Shown here: positions 35,771 through 44,481 of the stretch, in pieces
Layout: each line of letters begins with the position of its first letter
How positions within the stretch are numbered: position 1 is the stretch's first letter
Source of the DNA: Eubacterium barkeri
GTDB lineage: Bacteria > Bacillota > Clostridia > Eubacteriales > Eubacteriaceae
Reading direction: 5' to 3'
Length of the DNA stretch: 64,000 nucleotides
Assembly (NCBI RefSeq): GCF_900107125.1
Contig: NZ_FNOU01000003.1
Location: 62,001-126,000 of the forward strand
Notes under the pieces: generated by a model
What the model saw: the letters and a program-made list of their open reading frames with translations, nothing else
What the model was told of the DNA's origin: nothing
The model's database searches: none
Translations under genes and position numbers: made by a program

Positions 35771-35791
35771 AATCATTTAATTGTATCTTAC

Positions 35792-36898
35792 TTATTTCTT
35801 CGAATACATCTTATCGTAATATTCCTGATACCCACCGGATTTCACCTGGGCGACCCAGTCTTGGTTGTTCAAGTACCATTCAATGGTCTCAACAATCCCT
35901 TCTTCGAAGGTATAGGAGGGCTCCCATCCTAGTTCGGTGGTAATCTTCGTGTTATCGATGGCATAACGCCGGTCATGGCCCAGGCGATCCTCCACGTGGA
36001 TTTTTAGGTCATCATTCATCTTAGATGTGTCAACTGTAATCCCCGTGTAAGAATCAGCATCCAGCTTCGCCTTCACATTTTCTAAGATCAGATCGACAAT
36101 CTGAATATTGGCCTTTTCATTATTCCCACCAATATTATACACTTCACCTAAACGCCCCTGATGAAGCACGGTATCGATACCGCTGCAATGATCCTTGACG
36201 TGGAGCCAATCCCGAATCTGCATACCATCCCCATAAATCGGGAGGTTTTTCAAATCCAACACATTGGAAATCATCAGTGGAATGAGCTTTTCCGGGAACT
36301 GATAGGGTCCATAGTTATTGGAGCAACGGGTAATGTTCATAGGGAATTTAAAGGTGTTCCGATAGGCACGGACCAATAAATCTGCACCAGCTTTTGATGA
36401 AGAGTAGGGACTATTGGGCTGAATGGGTGTGGTTTCTGTAAACATCCCAGTCTTACCAAGGGCGCCGTAAACTTCATCGGTGGAGACCTGAAGGTATTTT
36501 ACGTCATCCTTATAGGTTGGATAGCCATCGGCATCTTTCCCAGTCTGCCAGGCATCCTTGGCCGCTGCCAAAAGCACCTGGGTTCCCAGAATATTGGTCT
36601 GCACGAAAATTTCAGGATTCTCAATACTGCGGTCCACATGGGATTCTGCTGCAAAGTTCACGATATAATCAAAGGTGTACTCACTAAATAAAGTGGCGAT
36701 AAAATCACGATCTGCTATATCACCCTTGACAAAAACATAATTTGGATTTTCTTCAATATCTGATAAATTTTCTAAATTCCCAGCATAGGTGAGCGCGTCC
36801 AGATTAACAATTAAATAATCGGGATGCTGATCAAGCATATATTTGACAAAATTGGAGCCAATGAATCCGGCACCACCTGTAACTAAAACTGTTTTCAA
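35792..36898 (-). CDS. rmlB: dTDP-glucose 4,6-dehydratase
   Basis: The second enzyme of dTDP-L-rhamnose synthesis, removing water from dTDP-glucose to form the 4-keto-6-deoxy sugar. About 368 residues. The NAD-binding motif VTGGAGFIGSNFVKYML, STDEVYG (catalytic Asp/Glu loop) and the YSSSKAGADLLVRAY Tyr-x-x-x-Lys motif are all present, with NNYGPYQFPEKLIPLMI. TTG at 36898 is the preferred start: AAAGGAG lies 6 bases upstream and the family begins LKTVLVTGG; the upstream ATG at 36916 overlaps that ribosome site. It is last in the rmlD-A-C-B operon and is followed by a hairpin. Confidence 0.96.
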   Translation of the reverse strand: MKTVLVTGGAGFIGSNFVKYMLDQHPDYLIVNLDALTYAGNLENLSDIEENPNYVFVKGDIADRDFIATLFSEYTFDYIVNFAAESHVDRSIENPEIFVQTNILGTQVLLAAAKDAWQTGKDADGYPTYKDDVKYLQVSTDEVYGALGKTGMFTETTPIQPNSPYSSSKAGADLLVRAYRNTFKFPMNITRCSNNYGPYQFPEKLIPLMISNVLDLKNLPIYGDGMQIRDWLHVKDHCSGIDTVLHQGRLGEVYNIGGNNEKANIQIVDLILENVKAKLDADSYTGITVDTSKMNDDLKIHVEDRLGHDRRYAIDNTKITTELGWEPSYTFEEGIVETIEWYLNNQDWVAQVKSGGYQEYYDKMYSKK

Positions 36899-36919
36899 CA
36901 CATTCTCCTTTATCATTCT

Positions 36920-37480
36920 CTAAAATTCCAGAGTATCTTTAATTTCCTTCAAAAAGGGTTGTTTTTGATCCTTGTCTGATAACAATAATTCCCCTACCCC
37001 ATCGATGGGCCATTCTACCCCGACATCGGGGTCATTCCAACGAATACCACCGTCGTATTCCGGAGCGTAGAGGTTTGTACATTTATAATTAAAGGTTGCT
37101 TCGTCAGTGAGCACCACGAAGCCGTGGGCAAAGCCTTCAGGGATGTAAAACATGGTTTTATTATCCGCACTCAAGGTGACGCCTTCCCATTGTCCATAGG
37201 TCTTAGAGCCCTTTCGCAGGTCAACGCCGACATCCCACACAGCCCCCTGGGTACAGCGCACAAGCTTCCCCTGGGAAAACTTCCGTTGGAAGTGAAGCCC
37301 CCGAAGGACACCCTTTTTAGACTTCGACTCATTATCCTGGATAAAGACCATATCAAGTCCGGCATCCTCAAAAACCTTTTGATTGTAGGTTTCCATAAAA
37401 TAGCCCCGATCATCTCCAAACACCTGGGGCTTGACAATGACCAAACCATCAATTTTTGTTTTTACAACTTCGATTCCCAT
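36920..37480 (-). CDS. rmlC: dTDP-4-dehydrorhamnose 3,5-epimerase
   Basis: The third enzyme of dTDP-L-rhamnose synthesis, a cupin epimerase of 186 residues. GVLRGLHFQRKFSQGKLVRC with the catalytic His, VGVDLRKGSKTYGQW, YIPEGFAHGFVVL and the C-terminal GGIRWNDPDVGVEWP are all family marks. AAGGAAGAGG precedes its ATG, which overlaps the end of rmlA by one base. It is between rmlA and rmlB in the operon. Product: dTDP-4-keto-L-rhamnose, which RmlD then reduces. Confidence 0.96.
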   Translation of the reverse strand: MGIEVVKTKIDGLVIVKPQVFGDDRGYFMETYNQKVFEDAGLDMVFIQDNESKSKKGVLRGLHFQRKFSQGKLVRCTQGAVWDVGVDLRKGSKTYGQWEGVTLSADNKTMFYIPEGFAHGFVVLTDEATFNYKCTNLYAPEYDGGIRWNDPDVGVEWPIDGVGELLLSDKDQKQPFLKEIKDTLEF

Positions 37481-38352
37481 TATACCTCTTCCTTAACCAA
37501 TCGCAACAAATACTGCCCATAGGCTGTTTTTTTCATGGGCTCAGCCAACTTTACTAACTGCTTTCCGTCGATAAAACCACGGCTATAGGCTATTTCCTCA
37601 ACGCAGGAGACATAGAGTCCCTGGCGTTTTTGGATGGTTTCAACAAAATTAGAGGCTTCGATCAGGCTGTCGTGAGTGCCAGTATCCAGCCACGCCATAC
37701 CGCGACTGAACAGCTCTACCTTCAAATCCCCGCGTTTTAAATAAGTTTCATTGACTGTTGTGATTTCCAGCTCACCCCGGGCAGATGGCTTAATGTTTTT
37801 AGCGATTTCCACGACATCATTGTCATAGAAATATAACCCCGGCACTGCAAAATTGGATTTAGGCTTTTCGGGCTTTTCCTCCAGGGAGATGACACTGCCA
37901 TCCTCCGCAAATTCCACCACGCCGTAGCGTTCTGGATCAGTAACCGGATACCCAAAGACCATGGCTCCGTTTTTAAGCTCGGATGCTGCCTTTAGAGACT
38001 GGGTAAAGCCCTGTCCATAAAAAATATTATCCCCTAAAACTAGAGCGACTTTATCATCTCCAATGAATTCTTCACCAATAATAAAGGCCTCGGCCAAACC
38101 ATTGGGGGCCTCCTGGACCTTATAGGTGAATTTCAATCCCAGTTCTTCCCCTGTCCCGAACAACCGTTCAAACATGGGCAGGTCCACTGGTGTTGAGATA
38201 ATCAGTATATCCTTAATCCCCGCTAACATCAAGGTGGATAAAGGATAGTAAATCATCGGTTTATCATAAATCGGTAATAATTGCTTGGATACCGAACGGG
38301 TAATGGGATATAATCGCGTTCCAGAACCCCCCGCTAAAATAATGCCTTTCAT
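37480..38352 (-). CDS. rmlA: glucose-1-phosphate thymidylyltransferase
   Basis: The first enzyme of the pathway, making dTDP-glucose from glucose-1-phosphate and dTTP. The 290 residues match the family. [21 protein letters not shown] is the nucleotide-binding start; [33 protein letters not shown] and [16 protein letters not shown] are present. It is preceded by AAGGAGGAG. In the operon it follows rmlD by 10 bp. Glucose-1-phosphate also feeds the glycogen operon nearby, which may link storage and surface-glycan supply. Confidence 0.97.
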   Translation of the reverse strand: MKGIILAGGSGTRLYPITRSVSKQLLPIYDKPMIYYPLSTLMLAGIKDILIISTPVDLPMFERLFGTGEELGLKFTYKVQEAPNGLAEAFIIGEEFIGDDKVALVLGDNIFYGQGFTQSLKAASELKNGAMVFGYPVTDPERYGVVEFAEDGSVISLEEKPEKPKSNFAVPGLYFYDNDVVEIAKNIKPSARGELEITTVNETYLKRGDLKVELFSRGMAWLDTGTHDSLIEASNFVETIQKRQGLYVSCVEEIAYSRGFIDGKQLVKLAEPMKKTAYGQYLLRLVKEEV

Positions 38353-38362
38353 ATTCTCCTCC

Positions 38363-39232
38363 TTAAATTTGCTTATTCTTCAGCCAGTCCAGATACTCGA
38401 CCAGAGCATCCTCCCAGGGTCTGAAGGTGTTGATTCCCAAATCACTGAGTCCCTTGTTTTTTAGTACGGAGTACTTCGGCCTCGGTGTCGGGCTGACATA
38501 TTCCTCAGAGCTCACTGGATCCACCTGGATATCAATGTCACAGAGCTCAAAAATCTTTTTGGCGAAATCATACCAGCTGCATTGACCTTCGCAGGTAGCA
38601 TGATACGTGCCATAAGCCTTTGTTTCGATCAGGTTCAAAATTGCTGTTGCTAAGTCCACCGTACTGGTAGGAGACCCAATCTGGTCTGCTACTACCGTAA
38701 TATGATCGTGACTTTCTGCTAAACGCAACATGGTTTTCACAAAATTATTACCATCACCATACAACCACGCCGTGCGAACGATGAAATGCTTCGGTGTAAT
38801 TTCTGACACATAGGCTTCACCGTGCGCCTTGCTCACCCCATAAACGGTTTGGGGATCAATGGCATCTGTTTCCTCATAGGGGCGTTTCGCTCCATTAACC
38901 GAGATTCCCTCGCCATCAAAAACATAATCCGTGGATACCTGAACCAAAACCAGATCCAGATCCCTTGCGATTTCTGCTAAATTCTTTGGTCCATCGGCAT
39001 TAACACGTTCTGCACCAACACCATTGCTTTCACAACCATCAACATTGGTCATGGCGCCGCAATTAATGATAATATCCGGCGCTTCTTTTTGAATCAGCGC
39101 CGCAGTCTGTTCTTTGTTGGTAATATCCAACTCTGGAATATCATATCCACTATAATCAATACACTTTGCTTGAAGCTGCCGTGACAGCTCCCGGCCCAAT
39201 TGGCCGTTGCTCCCTGTGATGAATACTTTCAT
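38363..39232 (-). CDS. rmlD: dTDP-4-dehydrorhamnose reductase
   Basis: The last enzyme of dTDP-L-rhamnose synthesis, an NAD(P)H-dependent short-chain reductase of 289 residues. [18 protein letters not shown] is the nucleotide-binding motif, [11 protein letters not shown] carries the catalytic Thr, and [12 protein letters not shown] the Tyr-x-x-x-Lys pair. It is first in the rmlD-A-C-B operon, with a promoter at 39274-39302 and GAAGGAG as ribosome site. Rhamnose supply for the glycosyltransferases to the left is the obvious role. Divergent from the second LCP ligase. Confidence 0.96.
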   Translation of the reverse strand: MKVFITGSNGQLGRELSRQLQAKCIDYSGYDIPELDITNKEQTAALIQKEAPDIIINCGAMTNVDGCESNGVGAERVNADGPKNLAEIARDLDLVLVQVSTDYVFDGEGISVNGAKRPYEETDAIDPQTVYGVSKAHGEAYVSEITPKHFIVRTAWLYGDGNNFVKTMLRLAESHDHITVVADQIGSPTSTVDLATAILNLIETKAYGTYHATCEGQCSWYDFAKKIFELCDIDIQVDPVSSEEYVSPTPRPKYSVLKNKGLSDLGINTFRPWEDALVEYLDWLKNKQI

Positions 39233-39273
39233 GGTTCTCCTTCTTGTGATACATTTTCGAATAATCCGGTATT

Positions 39274-39302
39274 ATTATACTTTACAGAAGACCTATTGTC
39301 TA
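39274..39302 (-). promoter_or_regulatory. sigma-A promoter of the rml operon
   Basis: On the minus strand TAGACA (39302-39297) and TATAAT (39279-39274) are 17 bp apart, 42 bp before the rmlD start. It is back to back with the LCP promoter about 35 bp away. Confidence 0.75.
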
Positions 39303-39337
39303 ATAATTTTCTTAATTTAAAATAAATTGTATCTTTT

Positions 39338-39365
39338 TTGTATCTTTTTATGCTATTATTATAAA
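39338..39365 (+). promoter_or_regulatory. promoter of the second LCP gene
   Basis: TTGTAT (39338-39343) and TATAAA (39360-39365) with 16 bp between; an overlapping extended -10, TG-C-TATTAT (39351-39359), is an alternative. Confidence 0.5.
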
Positions 39366-39410
39366 GCTAATTATTTAAGAAAAGAACAAGGAATTCAGAA
39401 AGGACTTTGT

Positions 39411-40571
39411 ATGACCCTTAAGAAAAAAGTCATTTCAATCATATTGGCCTTATTAATGGTTGTCATTGGCAGTACCGCTGTCTACGGTTTTAGTATCTTT
39501 AATAGTATTTCAGGCGCGAGCATTGATGATTCTAAGCTCAGCATTAACAGCCTCCTTGATTCCAACGAAAAAATTTTGAATGTTGCGCTTTTCGGTGTGG
39601 ATGGCCGGGATGATGTGGATGGCGACCGCTCCGACACGATTATGATTGCTAGCATTAACTTTGAAACAGGAGATGTGAAAATCATTTCAGTGATGCGGGA
39701 TTTAATGGTTCGAATTCCAGAAACAGATTCTAAAAACGTTTCCTACGAAAAAATCAATGCCGCTTATGATTACGGCGGTGCACAGCTGGCCGTCCAAACG
39801 CTGAATGAAAACTTTGATTTAAATATTCGTGACTATGTGGTTGTTAATTTTGACTGTCTGGTGGATACGGTGGATGCCCTGGGTGGTGTCGATGTTAATA
39901 TTTCCAGTGAAGATGTCCTTTACTGGACCAATCAGTACATCTACGATGTCAATGACAAGGTGAAAAAATCCGATCCCTTTATTGAGGGGACCGGCATCCA
40001 GCACCTCACTGGTGTACAGGCATTGGCCTTCTGCCGCAATCGCTATAGCGACAGTGACTACGGCCGAACCGAGCGGCAGCGGGAGGTGGTTCAGCAAATT
40101 GCTGAAAAGGCCATGAATGTTGACCTGTTGACAGCCATCAACTTAATGGGTAAGGTTTATCCTTACGTTACCTCCTCTTTCACCTTACAGGAAATGAGCA
40201 CCTATGCCCAGGCGTTTTTATCCCTTGAGAACAAAAATATTCTTAATAGCCGACTGCCCTTTGATAGCGTCAATACCACTGATTTAATCGATGGGGTCTC
40301 TTATGTCATTCCGACCACCCTGGCAGACAACGCAAAAGTCCTTCATGGCTATTTATACGGGGATAGTGCGTATGTTCCCTCCGATACCCTCCAGGAAATC
40401 AGTCAGCGTATTGTTAATATCACAGGATATAGCAGTACTGTTGATTGGACAACCACCACTTGGCAGGATATAGTGAATAAACAAGGCTCAGCCGTTGATG
40501 GTGCCACGACGGTCAACGAAACAGCACCCACGGAATCTACTTCCGCTGAACCAACGCCAATTGCTGAATAA
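39411..40571 (+). CDS. LytR-CpsA-Psr (LCP) family wall-polymer ligase
   Basis: A 386-residue LCP enzyme, paralog of the 9822 gene but without its long basic extension. A membrane helix (about 6-26) is followed by the LCP domain (about 55-260) with NVALFGVDGRDDVDGDRSDT, KIISVMRDLMVRIP, AAYDYGGAQLAVQ and RNRYSDSDYGRTERQREVV, including the conserved Asp and Arg residues that bind the lipid pyrophosphate. The C-terminus ends in a Thr/Ser/Pro/Glu-rich tail. ATG at 39411 has AAAGGA 6 bases upstream; the longer frame from 39327 would add a stretch over the promoter. It likely attaches the polymer made by the adjacent locus to peptidoglycan. Confidence 0.92.
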   Translation: MTLKKKVISIILALLMVVIGSTAVYGFSIFNSISGASIDDSKLSINSLLDSNEKILNVALFGVDGRDDVDGDRSDTIMIASINFETGDVKIISVMRDLMVRIPETDSKNVSYEKINAAYDYGGAQLAVQTLNENFDLNIRDYVVVNFDCLVDTVDALGGVDVNISSEDVLYWTNQYIYDVNDKVKKSDPFIEGTGIQHLTGVQALAFCRNRYSDSDYGRTERQREVVQQIAEKAMNVDLLTAINLMGKVYPYVTSSFTLQEMSTYAQAFLSLENKNILNSRLPFDSVNTTDLIDGVSYVIPTTLADNAKVLHGYLYGDSAYVPSDTLQEISQRIVNITGYSSTVDWTTTTWQDIVNKQGSAVDGATTVNETAPTESTSAEPTPIAE

Positions 40572-40579
40572 ATACCGAC

Positions 40580-40620
40580 AGCAGGCCGCCATTATTATTG
40601 GCTGCCTGCTTCTTTTTATT
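40580..40620 (+). terminator. terminator of the second LCP gene
   Basis: AGCAGGC-C-GCCA pairs with TGGC-T-GCCTGCT, then TTCTTTTTATT follows. It begins 9 bp after the stop codon. Confidence 0.87.
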
Positions 40621-40718
40621 CCTTGTCTTTTTAAATTTAACGCTTTTCAATAATGACTTGTTCCATGAATTGAAAACGTGTTATAATAAAGACACTACAT
40701 CATAGGAGTATCATCATC

Positions 40719-41561
40719 ATGGATGAATTCAAAAATATTTTAACTTTTGTCTCTGGACAAATTAAAGAGAATCGGCTGTTAAATTATGCTGCACAGCTAT
40801 CCTATACCGTTCTTTTGGCCTTCATTCCCTTGGTTATGTTGGTTTATAATTTAGTGAATTGGTTTTTCGCAGATTTAAATGACCGGGTATTAAATACCCT
40901 TCAATCACTGTTGCCGTCTTTTCTAATGCCACTGATTGAAACGGCCAGCCACAACGCCAATGGTCCCCAAACCTCTGCCTGGAGCAATCTTGTTTTCGGG
41001 TTTCTAATTCTTCATCTTTCGGTCTCCGCTGTCCGATCACTCATCATCACCATTACCAAAGTAATGGGCGTCCCTGAAACCCGGAATTACTTAGTCTTAT
41101 GGGAACTCGGCTTTGTTTATCTCTTGTTTTTCATTGCCCTCTTTTTGGTTTTCATTGCCCTGTATTTATTTACCCAAAAAATCATAACCTCTGCCTTTGA
41201 ATACATGAGTCTTGGAACACTCCTCATTCGTTATTGGCGCCTTTTTTCCCTCATTCTGATTGCCGCTTATCTGGCATTGACCCTGACCCTGCTTTATATG
41301 TATGCGCCGCCCAAACGCCTCTCTTTTCTAAGTGCATTGCCCGGTAGTATCTTTGTTAGCTTGGGCTGGTTGTGCGTCACCCTTTCTTATGATGGCTTTA
41401 TTCAGAATTATTTTGATATTCATAGCTTAACCCTTATTTTTGAAGGACCCTTTTCCTTTATTATTGTCATCTATTGTATCAGCTTGGTTCTGATCTTTGG
41501 CAGTGTAGTGAACCTTTATTTTGAAGATGCAGGAGGAATCTCCCATGAAAAAAAACGTTAA
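40719..41561 (+). CDS. YihY/BrkB-family membrane protein, copy 1
   Basis: A 280-residue integral membrane protein with six predicted helices. The start INEN-type pattern, here IKENRLLNYAAQLSYTVLLA followed by FIPLVMLV, and the later PPKRLSFLSALPGSIFVSLG are YihY/BrkB family marks (formerly and wrongly called ribonuclease BN). The function is unsettled; suggested roles include transport. CATAGGAGTATCATC precedes the ATG. It overlaps the next, related gene by 17 bp, so the two are co-translated and may form a heterodimer. Confidence 0.83.
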   Translation: MDEFKNILTFVSGQIKENRLLNYAAQLSYTVLLAFIPLVMLVYNLVNWFFADLNDRVLNTLQSLLPSFLMPLIETASHNANGPQTSAWSNLVFGFLILHLSVSAVRSLIITITKVMGVPETRNYLVLWELGFVYLLFFIALFLVFIALYLFTQKIITSAFEYMSLGTLLIRYWRLFSLILIAAYLALTLTLLYMYAPPKRLSFLSALPGSIFVSLGWLCVTLSYDGFIQNYFDIHSLTLIFEGPFSFIIVIYCISLVLIFGSVVNLYFEDAGGISHEKKR

Positions 41562-42402
41562 TCTGGAAGCCATCAAAGATTCCGTTCTTTATATCATTGA
41601 TGATTTATATGATACCGACTTTTTAGGGGTTTGCACCCAGATGGCTTTCTATTTTTTGTTGGCCTTCTTCCCCATGGTTCTTTTCCTCATTAACTTTGTT
41701 GGTAAGATTATTGTCCACTTCGATCAGTATCTTTTTGAATTTTTAAGGGCCTATCTGCCCCAATTATCCTACGATTATGTGGTCAATCTGACTGTAATAC
41801 TAGAGAATAATATTAAAGACAATAACGTTCTGCTCCCCATACTGACCTTTATTTTTGCCAGCATGGCCGCCCGGGCCATTATGGTTGGTATTAATCAAAG
41901 CTATGGCTGTGAAGAGCGGAGAAGCCTCCCTAAAATCTGGCTTTTAGCCTTTGCCATCACCCTTCTTTTTGGTATCGCTTTAATTTTTATCGTGACAAGC
42001 TATGTCCTTCTCAGTGACGTAAGTACCCACCTCCTGAATGCTTTAGGTCTGGCGATTGCCAGTGCTTTTTTAACAAAGCTGATTTCCTTTTGTTTAGCCG
42101 TATTGATTACCATCTTGCTACTGGACTGTATTTATACCTTGGCACCCACAAAAAGAAGCTCCTTTAAAGAAAGTCTTCCGGGTGCCATTCTCGCCACGGT
42201 TGGAATGCTCATGGTTTTTCGCATTTTCGTCATCTTTGTTGACCATTCTTCCCGTTACACCATGCTCTACGGCAGCCTTGGAGGCCTTTTCGCCCTATTG
42301 GTCGCCATTTACTTTATATGCGTTATCCTAAATATTGGCAGTAAAATAAATGTTTATTGGCAGGATTATTTCAAAAATAGGGAGCGCTCTGAACAATGGT
42401 AA
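41545..42402 (+). CDS. YihY/BrkB-family membrane protein, copy 2
   Basis: A 285-residue paralog of the gene just upstream, again with six helices. CTQMAFYFLLAFFPMVLFLI corresponds to the AAQLSYTVLLAFIPLV segment of copy 1, and APTKRSSFKESLPGAILATV to its PPKRLSFLSALPG segment. ATG at 41545 is chosen because AGGAGG lies 8 bases upstream; a longer in-frame start at 41521 lies inside copy 1. Sequence identity with copy 1 is clearly low, so the duplication is old. The function is unknown. Confidence 0.83.
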   Translation: MKKNVNLEAIKDSVLYIIDDLYDTDFLGVCTQMAFYFLLAFFPMVLFLINFVGKIIVHFDQYLFEFLRAYLPQLSYDYVVNLTVILENNIKDNNVLLPILTFIFASMAARAIMVGINQSYGCEERRSLPKIWLLAFAITLLFGIALIFIVTSYVLLSDVSTHLLNALGLAIASAFLTKLISFCLAVLITILLLDCIYTLAPTKRSSFKESLPGAILATVGMLMVFRIFVIFVDHSSRYTMLYGSLGGLFALLVAIYFICVILNIGSKINVYWQDYFKNRERSEQW

Positions 42403-42532
42403 ATATAATTGATGTAAAATGGATCATTTGATACCAAAATACAACTTTATATGGTAGAATATCTATATTGAAGACGATATATTACTATTGTTAAACAAAA
42501 TTTTACCAATATTTAACCCAAGGAGGATAGAA

Positions 42533-44470
42533 ATGGACAGGAAAACCGCTTTACACCTCTTTCATGAAGGGAATTATTTCAAAAGCTATGATTTCTTCGG
42601 TGCACACCCCACCAAAACCGGTGTGGTCTTTCGGCTCTGGGCTCCCCATGCCCAGGCTGTATCCCTTGTGGGCAATTTTAATCATTGGGACCCTGAGAGC
42701 CATCCCATGATCCTCCTAGATGATTCCGGCGGGGTTTGGGAATTAGTGACTGATCAATTATCCATGGGGGATTTATACAAATATTGTATCACCCGTTGCG
42801 ATGGCGAACTGGCCTTTAAGGCTGACCCCTATGGCATCCACTGTGAAGTCAAGCCTAAAACAGCATCGGTTCTCTGGGACCTCAAGGGCTATACCTGGAA
42901 GGATCAGGCCTGGCTCTCCGCCCGGAAGAAAAAAGGACAGTCCCCCGGCCCCATCAATATTTATGAAATGCATCTGGGCAGCTGGCGGACCCACGAGGAT
43001 GGCAGCCTGTTATCCTACACTGAAATCGCAGAGCAATTAGTCCCCTACCTCAAAGCACTGCACTATACCCATGTGGAATTTATGCCGGTGATGGAGCATC
43101 CCTTTGATGGCTCCTGGGGCTATCAGCTCACGGGCTACTTTGCCCCCACCAGCCGCTACGGTACGCCCCAGGAATTCATGGGTTTAGTGGATGCCCTCCA
43201 TCGGGCGGGAATCGCCGTTATTCTGGACTGGGTTCCCGGCCATTTTTGTAAGGATGCCCACGGACTGTATAAGCTTGATGGTACCAATCTCTACGAAGCA
43301 ACGGAGCACCCCCAATGGGGAACCATGGAATTTGACTACGCCAAGCCCGAAGTCGTCAATTTCCTCATTTCCAACGCCTACTACTGGTTTGAAGAATACC
43401 ATATTGATGGCCTGCGTATCGATGGGGTCGCCAGTATGATTTATCTCAACTACGGCTACGATGATGATTACCGCCGAAATAAAAATGGCGGCAACGATAG
43501 TCTGGAGGCCGTTGATTTCTTGCGACGCCTAAACACCGCCATTTTCAAAAATTTTCCCTTTGCGATCATGTCGGCGGAAGAATCCACAGCTTATCCCATG
43601 GTCAGCTGGCCTGTAGACCAGGGCGGCTTGGGCTTTAATCAAAAGTGGGACATGGGCTGGATGCATGATACCCTCTCTTACATGGAAACCGACCCCTATT
43701 GCAGAAATGACTTTCACTCTAAGCTTACCTTTTCCATGGCCTATGCCTTTAGCGAAAACTTCGTCCTTCCTTTATCCCATGACGAGGTCGTCCATGGCAA
43801 AAAATCCATTGTGGACAAAATGTTCGGCTCCTATGATATGAAGTTCGATCAATTCCGTTTACTCTATGCCTACATGTATTTCCATTCAGGAAAGAAGCTC
43901 TCCTTTATGGGGAATGAATTCGCTCCCTTTACAGAATGGCGTTATTATGAATCCCTGGAATGGTTTTTACTGGAATATGAAAAGCATCAGGCTACTCAGA
44001 TCTATATCAAGGCCTTAAATAAATTTTATGCCAGGGAAAAGGCCCTTTGGGAAAAAGACCATGGCTGGGATGGCTTCCAGTGGATTGATGCGGATAATGC
44101 TGGTCAAAGTATTCTTATCTTTAGACGTATGGGTAATCAGCCGAATGATGATCTCATCATCCTCATTAATTTCTGCCCCCAGGCCTACACGGACTACCGT
44201 ATTGGTGTCCCTGAAGATAAAACCTACCGCTTGGTCTTCAATAGTGATGAAGCTCAATATGGCGGAACAGATTTTAAAATCAAAAAAACTGCCAAGGGGA
44301 CAGATCAGCTCCCCTATCATAATCAACCATGCAGTCTGACGCTGAATATTCCGCCGTCAGCTGCCCTTGTGCTAAAACCTGTTGTTCCAAAATCTACTGG
44401 CAAAAGCCGTAGTCGAACGACGGTTAAAAATACATCCAAATCCCCTTCTAAAGGGACACGGAAACACTGA
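42533..44470 (+). CDS. glgB: 1,4-alpha-glucan branching enzyme
   Basis: Makes the alpha-1,6 branches of glycogen. About 645 residues: an N-terminal CBM48 domain (about 15-110; GVVFRLWAPHAQAVSLVGNF), a GH13 barrel (about 135-490) and a C-terminal beta domain. Catalytic motifs are DWVPGHF, GLRIDGVASMIYLNYG (nucleophile Asp), MSAEES (acid Glu) and LPLSHDEVVHGKKS (transition-state Asp). The last 30 residues are a Lys/Arg/Ser/Thr-rich tail not typical of GlgB. ATG at 42533 follows AAGGAGGATAG. It heads a six-gene glycogen operon with glgP only 11 bp downstream. Confidence 0.97.
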   Translation: MDRKTALHLFHEGNYFKSYDFFGAHPTKTGVVFRLWAPHAQAVSLVGNFNHWDPESHPMILLDDSGGVWELVTDQLSMGDLYKYCITRCDGELAFKADPYGIHCEVKPKTASVLWDLKGYTWKDQAWLSARKKKGQSPGPINIYEMHLGSWRTHEDGSLLSYTEIAEQLVPYLKALHYTHVEFMPVMEHPFDGSWGYQLTGYFAPTSRYGTPQEFMGLVDALHRAGIAVILDWVPGHFCKDAHGLYKLDGTNLYEATEHPQWGTMEFDYAKPEVVNFLISNAYYWFEEYHIDGLRIDGVASMIYLNYGYDDDYRRNKNGGNDSLEAVDFLRRLNTAIFKNFPFAIMSAEESTAYPMVSWPVDQGGLGFNQKWDMGWMHDTLSYMETDPYCRNDFHSKLTFSMAYAFSENFVLPLSHDEVVHGKKSIVDKMFGSYDMKFDQFRLLYAYMYFHSGKKLSFMGNEFAPFTEWRYYESLEWFLLEYEKHQATQIYIKALNKFYAREKALWEKDHGWDGFQWIDADNAGQSILIFRRMGNQPNDDLIILINFCPQAYTDYRIGVPEDKTYRLVFNSDEAQYGGTDFKIKKTAKGTDQLPYHNQPCSLTLNIPPSAALVLKPVVPKSTGKSRSRTTVKNTSKSPSKGTRKH

Positions 44471-44481
44471 AAGGATTAGTA

